Positions 16,725 through 27,294 are shown, counted from the first letter of the stretch. The stretch is 64,000 nt of DNA from Pseudomonas viridiflava (GCF_900602065.1 NZ_UWFN01000265.1:496001-560000); one strand, 5' to 3'. The notes: a model not told the origin generated them from the letters alone. Numbers and translations: made by a program.

Positions 16725-19076
16725 TCAATGGACCATCAGACTGGGTGAGGACAAGGACTTGGCCATCCAGGCCTCGAAGGCGACTGCGGGGAGTGGACGG
16801 CTGATCAGGTAACCCTGAGCCGTATCGCAGTGCCAGCGCTCCAGTAACTTGAGACTGTGTTCATATTCAACGCCTTCGGCGACCACCTTGAGCCCAAGGT
16901 TATGGCTCATTTCGATGGTGGAGCGCACGATTACCGCGTCTTCGCTGGTTTCATCCAGATTGCGTACGAATGACTGGTCGATTTTCAGTTCCTGCACCGG
17001 CAGGCGCTTGAGGTGCGCCAGCGATGAGTAGCCGGTGCCGAAATCATCTACCGACAGGCTGATGCCCAGGTCGCGCAGACGATTAAGCACGACCAGTGCA
17101 TGCTCAGGCTCGCGCATCACGGCACTTTCAGTAATCTCGAAAATCAACTGCTCGGCGGGTACCCGATGCTGCTTGAGAAGCCTGATGACGCGGTCGACCA
17201 AGTGCTCACCCAGCAAGTCATCAGCGGAGATATTCACCGAAACCTGCAAGTGCAGGCCGCGCGTCGACCACTCGGCCAATTGGCGCATGGACTCTTCGAT
17301 GACCCAATTGGTCAGCAGGTGAATACTGCCGGTACGCTCCGCCAATACGATGAATTCTGCCGGTGACACGTTGCCGAACTGCGGATGCGTCCAGCGCAAC
17401 AGGGCTTCGGCCTGACGCACAGTTCCTTGCCGGATATCCAGCTTTGGCTGGTAATGAAGCATCAATTCGCCATTTTTCGCGGCATGACGCAGATCACGAA
17501 TAAGGTTGATCTGACGCTGGTGGGCAAGATCCCGACCGTCCTGATAAACCTGCAAACGGCCCGGCAAGTTCGCCGCGTCCTGACGCGCAATGGCTGCACG
17601 CTTGAACAGCTCGTCAGCGGATGACGCATGCTCTGGAAAGTTGGCAATGCCGATACTGCATTCCAGCGTAACGTCGTTGCCATCCACATGCTGGGGCTGC
17701 CCCAGCAAACGTTGCAGCCGATCCGCGCGCCCCACTGCGCCATCACTGCCCGTATGGTCCAGCAAAACCAGAAACTCATTGGCCGTCAACCGCGCCAGGG
17801 TATCGCCTGGTTGCAAGGTATCCTGCAGACGCTGGCCGATCTGTTGCAGCAATTGATCGACACCGGCTGCACCACACGCGTCGCTGATTGCCAGGTAGTT
17901 ATCGATCCCCAGATACAGCAGCGTCATGGCCCGCTGCGCAGCAATGGAACTGCTCAGACGCTCCATCGCCAGAGCGCGATTGGGCAAACCGGTCAGCGGG
18001 TCATGCAGTGCGTTGTGGGCGAGCTGGTCTTCGCGAACGGCGATGCCTTGCTGCATGGTGTTGATGGCAACAGCCAACTGACCCAGTTCGTCACTGCGAG
18101 CCAGCGTCACAGGCGTTTTATAATCGCCCTCACCGATACGCTTGGCGGCCTCAGCCAGTTCCTGAACCGGTTGGGAGACGCTGCGAGCCAGTCCCAGAGT
18201 GCCGATCAGCGAGGCCAGCAGCGCAATGATCGAGATCCAGAAGATTTTCTCGTCCAAGGGCGCAAAGGCCAGCATCGCTTTATCAATCGGGCTCTGCAGC
18301 AGAGCAAAAACTTGCTCCTGTCCCCCTTCGATGCTGTCCAGCACCATGGTCTGGCTCAAGAAACTGAGGCCACCATGCTCGGTCAAGTGCACTCGACTTT
18401 TAGCCGGGTCGAGCATCAGCTCTATGAGGCTGGCATCCAGCTCTGCAGGTTGCGTGCTGATCAAGTGCCCAGGCTCACCGTTCTCGACGGTGAGAAACGA
18501 CACCTCAAGACCGCTGAGCGAGCGCAATGACTGGGCAAGTTCGGCATCCATCGTGAAGCCCATCACGACCCGACCGATCGGCAAAGGCGCCAGAACTGTG
18601 CTCTCAACCAGAAGATGCGGCACGCCGCCACCCGGAACGATCACCATGGACTGACTTTTACGGCGAGCGTCACGCAGCGTCTGGTCAAACGGGAATTTTG
18701 TACCCTCAACGATTTGCGCGATGGTGCTGGCTATGACTGTGCCGTCCATCCCCAGCAAAAACATGTCACTGGCGCTGATCCGGCTGCCGTGGTTGAGCAG
18801 TACCGAGCGAATGGTGGAAGCATCGGAACTGGCCACTGCGTCGCGAAAGCCGAAGTCAGCCGAAACCAGCTGCACGCCATCACGCAGCCGCTTGCCCCGC
18901 ATGTCCATCACATCGGCGAATACCCGAGCGCCCACCTCCAGCTGGGTTTGCGCCTGGGAGCGAACAGCGTCGCCGGTTGCAGCCTTGACGGCGAGAAACA
19001 CCGCCACGACTACAACCAGCAACAACGCGATGAGCACGCAGGCGATTCGCGCCTGAAAACTGGTGCGCAGGTTCAT
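16725..19076 (-). CDS. Membrane GGDEF-EAL protein, probably a c-di-GMP phosphodiesterase
   Basis: 783 residues. A membrane helix at about 10-30, a periplasmic sensor region (about 30-270), a second helix, and HAMP (near 290-345, SVSQPVQELAEAAKRIGEGDY). Next comes a GGDEF domain whose active loop reads TANEF at about 430, and an EAL domain from about 520 with EALLRW, FEITES, DDFGTGYSSL, LKIDQSF and VAEGVE intact. The lost GGDEF signature suggests no cyclase activity (possibly GTP sensing), while the EAL residues support c-di-GMP hydrolysis. The start overlaps the end of the cupredoxin-like gene (ATGA), so the sensor is tied to that exported protein. Confidence 0.9.
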   Translation of the reverse strand: MNLRTSFQARIACVLIALLLVVVVAVFLAVKAATGDAVRSQAQTQLEVGARVFADVMDMRGKRLRDGVQLVSADFGFRDAVASSDASTIRSVLLNHGSRISASDMFLLGMDGTVIASTIAQIVEGTKFPFDQTLRDARRKSQSMVIVPGGGVPHLLVESTVLAPLPIGRVVMGFTMDAELAQSLRSLSGLEVSFLTVENGEPGHLISTQPAELDASLIELMLDPAKSRVHLTEHGGLSFLSQTMVLDSIEGGQEQVFALLQSPIDKAMLAFAPLDEKIFWISIIALLASLIGTLGLARSVSQPVQELAEAAKRIGEGDYKTPVTLARSDELGQLAVAINTMQQGIAVREDQLAHNALHDPLTGLPNRALAMERLSSSIAAQRAMTLLYLGIDNYLAISDACGAAGVDQLLQQIGQRLQDTLQPGDTLARLTANEFLVLLDHTGSDGAVGRADRLQRLLGQPQHVDGNDVTLECSIGIANFPEHASSADELFKRAAIARQDAANLPGRLQVYQDGRDLAHQRQINLIRDLRHAAKNGELMLHYQPKLDIRQGTVRQAEALLRWTHPQFGNVSPAEFIVLAERTGSIHLLTNWVIEESMRQLAEWSTRGLHLQVSVNISADDLLGEHLVDRVIRLLKQHRVPAEQLIFEITESAVMREPEHALVVLNRLRDLGISLSVDDFGTGYSSLAHLKRLPVQELKIDQSFVRNLDETSEDAVIVRSTIEMSHNLGLKVVAEGVEYEHSLKLLERWHCDTAQGYLISRPLPAVAFEAWMAKSLSSPSLMVH

Positions 19077-19747
19077 TGATGGGCAGCTTTATGAAAAGCA
19101 TCGCCGAACGCGTCAGGGGCAGGCGCCGAGGATTTATCGTCATCGCCAGGCTCCACTTCCAGCTTGAAATCCTTGCTCAGCCCCGCAGCAGGTACATCAA
19201 AGTCGCCACCACTCGCCGGTTGCATCTCGATGGTCTTCGGGTGCCACAACGTCGCCGAGTAGTGCCCCGCGGACATATCTTCGAATTTCACGACACCATT
19301 GGCATCACTGACGGCGAACCAGGGTTCATCGGTGACGTAGATGTAACCGACCATCCAGTCGTGGATGTTGCACCCGAGTACCACGACTCCCGGCTTGTCG
19401 AACAACAGCGGATCAGAGGGCGTACCACTGTAGAGACGCAGCTCAAAGCGCTTGGCCGGAGAAAACGAATAAACCTGATGGCGAATATTGTCGCTATTGG
19501 GGAATTTGACCTCTGTATTGCTGTGCACAGCCAACACCCGGGGCACAAACTCCTGATCACGCTGGTCCATGTTGGCATTGAGCACAACAGCACTTTTGCC
19601 CGCAGGCCCCTTCAGGGTAATAACAGCGTCAGGCAGCGGTTTGCCTTGTTGATCGACCACGCGGGCGGTCAGCGTGGCAGCTGAGGCCGAGGCTGTACAC
19701 AACGTCAGGACACAGGTCGAAACGATCAATGACGATAATTTGCTCAT
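19073..19747 (-). CDS. Exported cupredoxin-like protein (methylamine-utilisation type)
   Basis: 224 residues from ATG 19747 (a further upstream start lacks a ribosome site and would precede the signal peptide). The signal peptide ends ASASA. VHSNTEVKFPNSDNIRHQVYSF and GCNIHDWMVGYIYV give the His...Cys-x3-His-x-x-Met arrangement of a type 1 copper site. It is often annotated as a methylamine utilisation protein, although no methylamine pathway is present here. First gene of the operon with the GGDEF/EAL, DUF3034 and globin genes; periplasmic. Confidence 0.8.
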   Translation of the reverse strand: MSKLSSLIVSTCVLTLCTASASAATLTARVVDQQGKPLPDAVITLKGPAGKSAVVLNANMDQRDQEFVPRVLAVHSNTEVKFPNSDNIRHQVYSFSPAKRFELRLYSGTPSDPLLFDKPGVVVLGCNIHDWMVGYIYVTDEPWFAVSDANGVVKFEDMSAGHYSATLWHPKTIEMQPASGGDFDVPAAGLSKDFKLEVEPGDDDKSSAPAPDAFGDAFHKAAHQ

Positions 19748-19955
19748 AAGCTCAATCCACAACGGCAAAGCCGGATAAAACAGCGCCAGCCTTGGCAACG
19801 AAGGGTCTCACTCGCAGAGTAGCTGCGGCCAGACGGAAGATCACGCACAGTGGAGAGGCATTTAGCCATCATCGATGACGATTCGACGAAAGGTAGTTCC
19901 GGTGCCATGAATGGCTTGTTTTTCCTTCCTCTCAAAAGGCTATCGACAGGAGCCA

Positions 19956-19983
19956 TTGAAACCTGAGCGCGACTGCCCCATCT
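19956..19983 (+). promoter_or_regulatory. Sigma-32 (heat-shock) type promoter of asrA
   Basis: TTGAAA at 19956-19961, a 14-base spacer, then CCCCATCT at 19976-19983, close to the RpoH consensus CTTGAAA/CCCCATNT. The start codon of asrA is about 30 bases downstream. Confidence 0.75.
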
Positions 19984-20013
19984 AAGCTCCATGTTCAATT
20001 GTGCAGGTGCCCC

Positions 20014-22434
20014 ATGAGCGACCAGCAAGCAGACTCACGAGATTTGCCAGACGACGTAGAAGCCGAGCCCGAAGTAACGCTGAGCTCCAGCAGCACCACG
20101 CTCGCTTTGCCTGGGCAGAACCTGCCGGACAAGGTCTATATCATCCCGATTCACAACCGCCCCTTCTTCCCGGCGCAGGTATTGCCGGTCATCGTCAACG
20201 AAGAGCCATGGGCTGAAACCCTGGAGCTGGTCAGCAAGTCTGATCATCATTCTCTGGCGCTGTTCTTCATGGACACGCCACCTGAAGACCCGCGGCACTT
20301 CAATACCGGGGCCTTGCCGGAGTACGGCACGCTGGTCAAAGTGCACCACGCCAGCCGCGAAAACGGCAAACTGCAATTCGTCGCCCAGGGCCTCAGCCGG
20401 GTACGGATCAAGACCTGGCTCAAACATCATCGTCCGCCTTATCTGGTGGAAGTCGAATACCCCCATCAGCCCAATGAGCCGACCGACGAGGTCAAGGCTT
20501 ACGGCATGGCGTTGATCAATGCCATCAAGGAACTGCTGCCGCTCAACCCGCTGTACAGCGAAGAGCTGAAAAACTACCTCAACCGCTTCAGCCCCAACGA
20601 TCCGTCGCCGCTGACTGACTTCGCCGCTGCGTTGACTTCAGCGACCGGTGTCGAATTACAGCAGGTTCTCGACTGCGTTCCGATGCTCAAACGCATGGAA
20701 AAAGTCCTGCCGATGCTGCGCAAGGAAGTCGAAGTCGCGCGCCTGCAAAAGGAAATCTCTGCCGAGGTGAACCGCAAGATCGGTGAACACCAGCGCGAGT
20801 TCTTCCTCAAGGAGCAGCTCAAGGTCATCCAGCAGGAACTGGGCCTGAGTAAAGACGACCGCAGCGCCGACATCGAACAGTTCGAAGCGCGACTGGAAGG
20901 CAAAACCTTGCCCGCGCAGGCCCGCAAGCGCATCGATGAGGAAATCAACAAACTCAAGGTGCTGGAAACCGGTTCTCCGGAATATGCGGTCACCCGTAAC
21001 TATCTGGATTGGGCCAGTTCAGTACCCTGGGGTGTTTTCGGCAAAGACAAGCTGGACCTCAAGCATGCCCGTAAAGTGCTGGATCAGCACCACGCAGGCC
21101 TGGACGACATCAAGTCGCGGATCCTCGAGTTCCTTGCGGTGGGTGCTTACAAAGGCGAGATCAGCGGTTCCATTGTCTTGCTGGTCGGCCCGCCAGGCGT
21201 CGGCAAGACCAGTGTCGGACGCTCGATTGCTGAATCCCTTGGCCGCCCGTTCTATCGCTTCAGTGTGGGTGGCATGCGTGACGAGGCAGAGATCAAGGGC
21301 CACCGTCGCACCTACATCGGCGCTCAACCGGGCAAGCTCGTGCAGGCGCTCAAGGATATGGAAGTCATGAACCCGGTCATCATGCTCGATGAAATCGACA
21401 AGATGGGCCAGAGCTTTCAGGGCGATCCGGCTTCGGCACTGCTGGAAACCCTGGATCCGGAGCAGAACGTCGAATTCCTCGATCACTACCTGGACCTGCG
21501 TCTGGACCTGTCGAAAGTGCTGTTCGTCTGCACCGCCAACACCCTGGACTCAATCCCCGGCCCACTGCTTGACCGGATGGAAGTCATTCGCCTGTCGGGT
21601 TACATCACCGAAGAAAAACTCGCCATTGCCAAGCGCCACTTATGGCCCAAGCAGTTGGAGAAGGCCGGTGTCTCCAAAGGCAGCCTCAGCATCAGTGACA
21701 CGGCACTGCGCGCGATCATTGAAGGTTATGCGCGGGAAGCTGGCGTCCGGCAACTGGAAAAGCAGCTGAGCAAAGTTGTGCGCAAGGCTGTGGTGAAGTT
21801 GATTGATGAACCCAAGTCGACCATCAAGATCGGTCCCAAGGACCTTGAAGCCTCACTGGGCATGGCGGTATTCCGCAACGAAAGAGTATTGGCAGGCACC
21901 GGTGTCATTACCGGTCTCGCCTGGACCAGCATGGGCGGCGCGACCCTGCCGATCGAAGCGACGCGGATTCACACCCTCAATCGTGGCTTCAAACTGACCG
22001 GGCAACTGGGCGACGTGATGAAGGAGTCAGCGGAAATCGCTTACAGCTACGTCAGCTCGAACCTAAAGCAATTCGGGGGCGATCCGACCTTCTTCGACGA
22101 AGCGTTCGTGCATCTGCACGTTCCCGAAGGCGCTACCCCGAAAGATGGCCCTAGCGCAGGGGTAACGATGGCCAGCGCTCTGTTGTCTTTGGCCCGTAAC
22201 CAGGCACCGAAAAAAGGCGTGGCCATGACGGGCGAGCTGACCCTCACCGGGCATGTACTGCCGATTGGCGGCGTGCGAGAGAAAGTCATTGCGGCGCGGC
22301 GCCAGAAGATCAATGAACTGATCCTCCCGGAACCTAACCGCGGCAACTTCGAAGAGCTGCCGGACTACCTCAAAGAAGGCATCACCGTGCACTTCGCCAA
22401 GCGCTTTGCGGATGTGGCGAAAGTGTTGTTTTAA
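20014..22434 (+). CDS. asrA: Lon-like ATP-dependent protease AsrA
   Basis: 806 residues with an N-terminal Lon substrate domain, AAA+ module (Walker A GPPGVGKTS near 395, Walker B VIMLDEID) and a Lon protease domain with the Ser714-Lys757 dyad (DGPSAG, GGVREKV). The acidic N-terminus MSDQQADSRDLPDD and the chagasin-like gene downstream match the second Lon of pseudomonads (AsrA, PA0779 in P. aeruginosa, linked to aminoglycoside and heat-shock responses) rather than housekeeping Lon. ATG 20014 follows CAGGTG; a GTG further up lacks support. The heat-shock type promoter just upstream fits its stress role. Confidence 0.88.
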   Translation: MSDQQADSRDLPDDVEAEPEVTLSSSSTTLALPGQNLPDKVYIIPIHNRPFFPAQVLPVIVNEEPWAETLELVSKSDHHSLALFFMDTPPEDPRHFNTGALPEYGTLVKVHHASRENGKLQFVAQGLSRVRIKTWLKHHRPPYLVEVEYPHQPNEPTDEVKAYGMALINAIKELLPLNPLYSEELKNYLNRFSPNDPSPLTDFAAALTSATGVELQQVLDCVPMLKRMEKVLPMLRKEVEVARLQKEISAEVNRKIGEHQREFFLKEQLKVIQQELGLSKDDRSADIEQFEARLEGKTLPAQARKRIDEEINKLKVLETGSPEYAVTRNYLDWASSVPWGVFGKDKLDLKHARKVLDQHHAGLDDIKSRILEFLAVGAYKGEISGSIVLLVGPPGVGKTSVGRSIAESLGRPFYRFSVGGMRDEAEIKGHRRTYIGAQPGKLVQALKDMEVMNPVIMLDEIDKMGQSFQGDPASALLETLDPEQNVEFLDHYLDLRLDLSKVLFVCTANTLDSIPGPLLDRMEVIRLSGYITEEKLAIAKRHLWPKQLEKAGVSKGSLSISDTALRAIIEGYAREAGVRQLEKQLSKVVRKAVVKLIDEPKSTIKIGPKDLEASLGMAVFRNERVLAGTGVITGLAWTSMGGATLPIEATRIHTLNRGFKLTGQLGDVMKESAEIAYSYVSSNLKQFGGDPTFFDEAFVHLHVPEGATPKDGPSAGVTMASALLSLARNQAPKKGVAMTGELTLTGHVLPIGGVREKVIAARRQKINELILPEPNRGNFEELPDYLKEGITVHFAKRFADVAKVLF

Positions 22435-22451
22435 CGGGCGATATTACCCTT

Positions 22452-22482
22452 GTGGGAGCGGTGCTAGCTAACTCTCTCCCAC
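22452..22482. repeat. Small hairpin, degenerate REP or terminator
   Basis: gtgggag/ctcccac stem around a 17-base centre, between asrA and the inhibitor gene; it resembles the end of a REP unit with the middle lost. Confidence 0.4.
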
Positions 22483-22533
22483 ACCAACAACTCATCGGTT
22501 ATGCTCCGGTCTCGTTCGAAGACCGGAGCCACC

Positions 22534-22926
22534 ATGCCACCTGCCCGTCTGCTTGCCCTGCTCAGCCTGTCGCTGCTCACCGCCTGCGCGCAACAACCCA
22601 AACACATCGTCACCCTCGAAGATCAAAGCGACTGCCCGCTGCCTCTCAAAACCGGGCAAACCTTGATCTTGAGCCTTCCCAGTTCGCCCACCACCGGATA
22701 CCGCTGGCAGACTCAGGACGCTGCGCCATCCATCCTGCGTAGCCTCGGACCTGAGGTCTACAGCAACTCCGATGACCGCAACACCGTCGGCAGTGCCGGG
22801 CAATCGGTCTGGCGCTACCAGGCCTCGACGGCGGGGACCGGGCGTTTGTTGATGGTCTATCAACAGCCTTGGGCACCGGAAGTGCCTCCAGAACAGACCT
22901 TCGACTGCGCTATTACCGTCAACTGA
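22534..22926 (+). CDS. Chagasin-family (I42) cysteine peptidase inhibitor, lipoprotein
   Basis: 130 residues from ATG 22534, which follows CGGAG. The signal ends SLLTAC, a lipobox. The three inhibitor loops of the family are visible: SSPTTGYRW, a Gly-containing central loop (GSAGQSVWRY) and YQQPWAPE. Chagasin-like proteins block papain-type cysteine peptidases; here it would sit in the envelope, lipid-anchored. It follows asrA as in P. aeruginosa (PA0778). Confidence 0.85.
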   Translation: MPPARLLALLSLSLLTACAQQPKHIVTLEDQSDCPLPLKTGQTLILSLPSSPTTGYRWQTQDAAPSILRSLGPEVYSNSDDRNTVGSAGQSVWRYQASTAGTGRLLMVYQQPWAPEVPPEQTFDCAITVN

Positions 22927-23018
22927 ACAGGATTTCCTGTCGTTCGATGAGATGAGGTTTCGGCCGGGGCGCGGATTTGGCTAAAATGCCGCACTTTTCA
23001 GCCCCCGCCGGAACCACC

Positions 23019-23762
23019 GTGAGCAAAGAACCCGACCGCATTTTCGCCCAGCCCCTTGCCCAGGTGCCGGACTTCGCCTTCAACGAGGACGTGGTGCGGG
23101 TCTTTCCGGACATGATCAAGCGCTCGGTGCCCGGTTATCCGACGATTGTCGAAAACCTTGGCGTGCTGTCCGCGCAATTCGCCCGGCCCAACAGTGTCCT
23201 GTATGACTTGGGGAGTTCACTGGGTGCTGTGACGCAAGCCTTGCGCCGCCACGTACGCGTCGAGGGCTGCAAGGTGATCGCTGTGGATAACTCAGCTGCC
23301 ATGGTCGAACGCTGCCGTGAATACCTGAACGCTCAGGACTCGATGTTTCAAGAGTTGCTGCCGGTGCAGGTAATTGAGGGCGACATCCTGGCCCTTGAGT
23401 TCGAACCCGCTTCAGTGGTGGCCCTCAATTTCACCCTGCAATTCATCGCGCCTGCGCAGCGCCTGGCGTTGTTGGGCCGTATTCGTCAGGCACTGGTGCC
23501 GGGTGGCGCGCTGATTCTCTCTGAAAAGCTGCGATTCAATGATGAGCAGGAACACACCTTGCTCACTGACTTGCACATCGCTTTCAAACGCGCCAACGGC
23601 TACAGCGAGCTGGAAATCGCCCAGAAGCGCAGCGCCATCGAAAACGTGATGAAACCCGACAGCCTCGAAGAACACCGCCAACGCTTGCTCGACGCAGGCT
23701 TTTCCAAGGTGGTGCCGTGGTTCCAGTGCCTTAACTTTGCCTCGTTGATTGCCCTGCCATGA
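23019..23762 (+). CDS. cmoA: Carboxy-SAM synthase CmoA
   Basis: 247 residues from GTG 23019, preceded by CGGA; this matches the family length, whereas an upstream in-frame ATG would add an unlike extension. It makes carboxy-S-adenosylmethionine from SAM and prephenate, used by CmoB to modify wobble uridine 34 of tRNAs. SAM-binding motif [18 protein letters not shown] near residues 58-75. The stop overlaps the cmoB start (ATGA), so the two act as one unit. Confidence 0.95.
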   Translation: MSKEPDRIFAQPLAQVPDFAFNEDVVRVFPDMIKRSVPGYPTIVENLGVLSAQFARPNSVLYDLGSSLGAVTQALRRHVRVEGCKVIAVDNSAAMVERCREYLNAQDSMFQELLPVQVIEGDILALEFEPASVVALNFTLQFIAPAQRLALLGRIRQALVPGGALILSEKLRFNDEQEHTLLTDLHIAFKRANGYSELEIAQKRSAIENVMKPDSLEEHRQRLLDAGFSKVVPWFQCLNFASLIALP

Positions 23763-24718
23763 TTGATCTCGCCCCACTGGTCCGCCGTCTGGCGGGCACT
23801 CCTCTGGCTGAATGGGCCAACGGCCTGCAGGCTCAACTCGACACCAAAATGGCCAAGGGTCATGGCGACCTGGAGCGCTGGCAAGGTGCTCTCAATGCCT
23901 TGCCGGACTTGGTGCCCACTCGTGTAGAGCTTAAAGACAGCTTTACTCTGAGCGTCGATTGCGACGAAGAAACCCGAACGCAGACCCATGCGGCTCTGAT
24001 GGGGCTTTCGCCCTGGCGCAAAGGGCCGTTCGATGTGTTCGGCGTGCACATTGATACCGAGTGGCGCTCAGACTGGAAATGGTCGCGTGTCTCGCCGCAC
24101 CTGGACCTCAGGGGCAAGCGCGTACTGGATGTGGGTTGCGGCAACGGCTACTACCAGTGGCGGATGCTGGGTGCCGGCGCTGATAGCGTGATTGGTGTCG
24201 ATCCGAACTGGTTGTTCTTCTGTCAGTTCCAGGCCATGCAGAAATACCTGCCCGAGCTACCGGCGTGGCACCTGCCCTTCGCTCTGGAAGACTTGCCTGC
24301 GCGGCTTGAAGGCTTCGACACCGTGTTTTCGATGGGTGTTTTGTATCACCGCAAATCACCTATCGACCATTTGCTCGCGCTGAAGGACTGCCTGGTGAAA
24401 GGCGGCGAACTGGTACTGGAAACCATGGTGGTGGAAGGCGACGTGCATCAGGTCCTGGTCCCGGAAGACCGCTATTCGCAGATGCGTAACGTATGGTTCC
24501 TGCCATCAGTGCCAGCGCTTGAACTGTGGCTTCGCCGTGCAGGCTTTGTTGACGTGCGATGCGTGGATGTCAGCGTGACCACGGTCGAAGAACAGCGCGG
24601 GACGGAGTGGATGCGTTACCAGTCACTGAGCGACTTCCTTGACCCTGACGATCACAGCAAAACCGTTGAGGGCTTGCCTGCGCCGATGCGCGCAGTGATT
24701 GTAGGGCGAAAGCCTTAA
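23759..24718 (+). CDS. cmoB: tRNA U34 carboxymethyltransferase CmoB
   Basis: 319 residues, full family length. It transfers the carboxymethyl group from carboxy-SAM to 5-hydroxyuridine at tRNA position 34, giving cmo5U. Rossmann motif [16 protein letters not shown] near residue 120; [16 protein letters not shown] and [16 protein letters not shown] are family signatures. Translationally coupled to cmoA. Confidence 0.96.
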   Translation: MIDLAPLVRRLAGTPLAEWANGLQAQLDTKMAKGHGDLERWQGALNALPDLVPTRVELKDSFTLSVDCDEETRTQTHAALMGLSPWRKGPFDVFGVHIDTEWRSDWKWSRVSPHLDLRGKRVLDVGCGNGYYQWRMLGAGADSVIGVDPNWLFFCQFQAMQKYLPELPAWHLPFALEDLPARLEGFDTVFSMGVLYHRKSPIDHLLALKDCLVKGGELVLETMVVEGDVHQVLVPEDRYSQMRNVWFLPSVPALELWLRRAGFVDVRCVDVSVTTVEEQRGTEWMRYQSLSDFLDPDDHSKTVEGLPAPMRAVIVGRKP

Positions 24719-24736
24719 ATCTCTACATCATTACCC

Positions 24737-24825
24737 CTGTAGGAGTGAGCTTGCTCGCGATAGCGTCAAATCAGTCAAATCACATTTCGGCTGATACCGG
24801 ATCGCGAGCAAGCTCACTCCTACAG
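24737..24825. repeat. REP inverted pair
   Basis: ctgtaggagtgagcttgctc and inverted gagcaagctcactcctacag between the convergent cmoB and pdxJ genes. Confidence 0.85.
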
Positions 24826-24832
24826 ATAGGGG

Positions 24833-25579
24833 TTAACCTTTATAAGCCGCCGCCACAATCAACGCTTTCATCTCTGCCACAGCTGCCTTGAAACCCACGA
24901 ACAGCGCATGAGCCACCAGTGCGTGGCCGATGTTCAGTTCGTTGATGCCCTTGATCGCGGCCACCGCCTCAACGTTATGGTAATGCAGGCCGTGCCCGGC
25001 GTTGACGATCAAACCTTCGCTCAAGCCAAAAGCCACGCCATCAGCAATCCGCTTTAGCTCTTCAGCAACTTCAGTGGGCGTTTGAGCATCCGCATAGCGG
25101 CCGGTGTGCAATTCGATGGCCGGGGCGCCCACACGCTTTGAGGCGGCGATCTGCTGTTCATCAGCATCGATAAACAGCGACACCTCACAGCCGATCTTGC
25201 TCAAGCGCTCTACGGCCGCCTTGATACGCGCCTCTTGCCCGGCGACGTCCAGACCGCCCTCAGTGGTGAGCTCCTGACGTGTTTCCGGTACAAGGCAAAC
25301 ATGCGCCGGGCGAATACGCTCGGCAAACGCGAGCATCTCTTCAGTGACGCCCATTTCGAAGTTCATCCGGGTTTGCAGCACATCCTTGAGCAGCAGCACA
25401 TCGCGTTCCTGAATGTGCCGACGGTCTTCACGCAGATGCACCGTAATACCATCGGCACCCGCCTCTTCAGCATCCAGCGCGGCCTTGACCGGATCCGGGT
25501 AACGCGTACCACGGGCCTGACGCAGCGTGGCAACGTGGTCAATGTTTACGCCAAGAAGGATGCGAGTGCTCTGAGTCAC
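24833..25579 (-). CDS. pdxJ: Pyridoxine 5'-phosphate synthase PdxJ
   Basis: 248 residues from GTG 25579, preceded by AGGAGACACCC; the frame is open upstream but the family begins here. It condenses 1-deoxy-xylulose 5-phosphate with 3-amino-2-oxopropyl phosphate to form pyridoxine phosphate. Conserved [14 protein letters not shown] and the late loop [10 protein letters not shown] are present. Last gene of the rnc-era-recO-pdxJ series, as in most gamma-proteobacteria. Confidence 0.97.
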   Translation of the reverse strand: MTQSTRILLGVNIDHVATLRQARGTRYPDPVKAALDAEEAGADGITVHLREDRRHIQERDVLLLKDVLQTRMNFEMGVTEEMLAFAERIRPAHVCLVPETRQELTTEGGLDVAGQEARIKAAVERLSKIGCEVSLFIDADEQQIAASKRVGAPAIELHTGRYADAQTPTEVAEELKRIADGVAFGLSEGLIVNAGHGLHYHNVEAVAAIKGINELNIGHALVAHALFVGFKAAVAEMKALIVAAAYKG

Positions 25580-25629
25580 GGGTGTCTCCTGAAATATGAT
25601 CGAAACAGGTCGGTGAGCATAAAGCCTGA

Positions 25630-26316
25630 TCACGACTTGCGAAACAATTCACGACTAACCAATGGACGACCGCCCAGATGAACAGCCAGTGCCTGACGCA
25701 TTAGCCGCTTGGCGGCGGACAAGGCACCCGGGGCGCTCCAGTCAGCCTCAGCCATGGCCAGCAACTCGGTGCCGTTGAACAGACCTGGTTGTAACAGATA
25801 AACCTGTTCAAGCCCCGCATCCACTTGCAGGCGGTACAGGCCATTGGCGTCGAGGGGGTCGCCATTGATATCAACGTCCAACGCAAATCCGTAGCCGAGA
25901 TCATCCAGCAAGCGCCATTCGAACGAACGCAGCAATGGCTCCAGAGGCCGGCCTTCGGCGAGCGCCTGTAACGTTGCAGCGTAATGATCGAATACAGCAG
26001 GATGAGGATCCTCTGCTGGCAGCAGGCGGATCAGCAATTCGTTCAGGTAAAGCCCGCTGAATAGCGCATCGCCCACCATCCATCTGGCGACGCCGGAGCT
26101 TTCCATTCGGCCAACGTTTTTCAACTCGCCACGCCCGCGGAATTCAATCTCCAGCGGCACGAACGGTCGCGCCAGTGTACCGGCCTTTCCACGCGCATTA
26201 CGCAGCACGGCACGCAACCGGCCCTGGGGCGTAAGGAAGTCCACCAACGCGCTGTTTTCACGGTACGCCCGGCTGTGCAACACGTAAGCAGGTTGGCCGA
26301 TAGGCACGCTGATCAT
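25630..26316 (-). CDS. recO: DNA repair protein RecO
   Basis: 228 residues from ATG 26316, matching the family; a longer frame upstream has no support. The N-terminal OB fold contains [22 protein letters not shown] and [12 protein letters not shown], followed by the helical C-terminal domain. RecO loads RecA on SSB-coated DNA with RecR in the RecFOR pathway. It lies 75 bases after era and 50 before pdxJ. Confidence 0.93.
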   Translation of the reverse strand: MISVPIGQPAYVLHSRAYRENSALVDFLTPQGRLRAVLRNARGKAGTLARPFVPLEIEFRGRGELKNVGRMESSGVARWMVGDALFSGLYLNELLIRLLPAEDPHPAVFDHYAATLQALAEGRPLEPLLRSFEWRLLDDLGYGFALDVDINGDPLDANGLYRLQVDAGLEQVYLLQPGLFNGTELLAMAEADWSAPGALSAAKRLMRQALAVHLGGRPLVSRELFRKS

Positions 26317-26391
26317 GCAGGTGGCTCTAGGAATGCAAAGGCAGGCAGGCGAGCCAGTGCGACCAGACAAGTCGCACCGGATGAAGCAGGC

Positions 26392-27294
26392 TTACAGGTC
26401 GCCGTAGCCCAACGAACGCAGGGCACGTTCATCATCGGACCAGCCACCTTTGACTTTGACCCAAAGGTTGAGCATGACCTTGGAATCAAACAACAACTCC
26501 ATGTCGCGGCGAGCTTCAGTACCGATGCGCTTGATACGCTCGCCCTTGTCGCCAATGATGATTTTTTTCTGGCCGTCACGCTCGACGAGGATCAAGGCAT
26601 GGATATGCAGGGTTTTACCCTGCTGCTTGAACTCTTCGATTTCAACAGTGATCTGGTACGGCAGCTCGGCACCCAGCTGGCGCATGATCTTCTCGCGAAC
26701 CAGCTCAGCGGCCAGGAAGCGGCTGCTGCGGTCGGTGATCTGGTCTTCAGGGAAGAAGTGATCGTTTTCCGGAAGATGAGAGGCAATCAGGCTTTCCAGT
26801 GCTTCCAGATTGTGCCCGTGTTGCGCGGAGATCGGCACGATGGATGCGTTCGGCAGTTGGCCTTGCAGCCACTCCAGGTGCGGCATCAGCTCGGCTTTGT
26901 CCTCAATACGGTCGGTCTTGTTGATCGCCAGAATCAGCGGACCTTGCACGTATTGCACGCGTTCCAGAACCATCTGGTCTTCTTCGGTCCAACGGGTACG
27001 ATCGACCACAAAGATCACGACGTCTACGTCCTTCAACGCCGCCGAAGCCGTCTTGTTCATGTAGCGATTGAGGGCTTTCTCGCCGTTTTTATGCATGCCC
27101 GGTGTATCGACATAGATGGCCTGAACAGCGCCTTCGGTCTTGATACCCAGCATGTTGTGGCGAGTGGTCTGAGGCTTGCGCGAAGTAATCGCCAGCTTCT
27201 GACCGAGGATGTGGTTGAGCAGCGTGGATTTGCCCACATTCGGGCGGCCGACGATGGCAACGTAGCCACAGCGTGTTGCGGTTGAATCAGTCAT
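26392..27294 (-). CDS. era: GTPase Era
   Basis: 300 residues. GTPase motifs: GRPNVGKST (G1), DTPG (G3) and NKTD (G4); the C-terminal KH domain contains [19 protein letters not shown]. Era binds 16S rRNA 3' ends during 30S assembly. ATG 27294 is preferred to ATG 27300 because GGAG is seven bases from it and only one from the other. The start overlaps rnc by eight bases, implying coupled translation. Confidence 0.95.
   Translation of the reverse strand: MTDSTATRCGYVAIVGRPNVGKSTLLNHILGQKLAITSRKPQTTRHNMLGIKTEGAVQAIYVDTPGMHKNGEKALNRYMNKTASAALKDVDVVIFVVDRTRWTEEDQMVLERVQYVQGPLILAINKTDRIEDKAELMPHLEWLQGQLPNASIVPISAQHGHNLEALESLIASHLPENDHFFPEDQITDRSSRFLAAELVREKIMRQLGAELPYQITVEIEEFKQQGKTLHIHALILVERDGQKKIIIGDKGERIKRIGTEARRDMELLFDSKVMLNLWVKVKGGWSDDERALRSLGYGDL

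Noticed and set aside
26275..27285. A 336-codon plus-strand frame opposite recO/era
   Set aside because: Shadow of two conserved genes.
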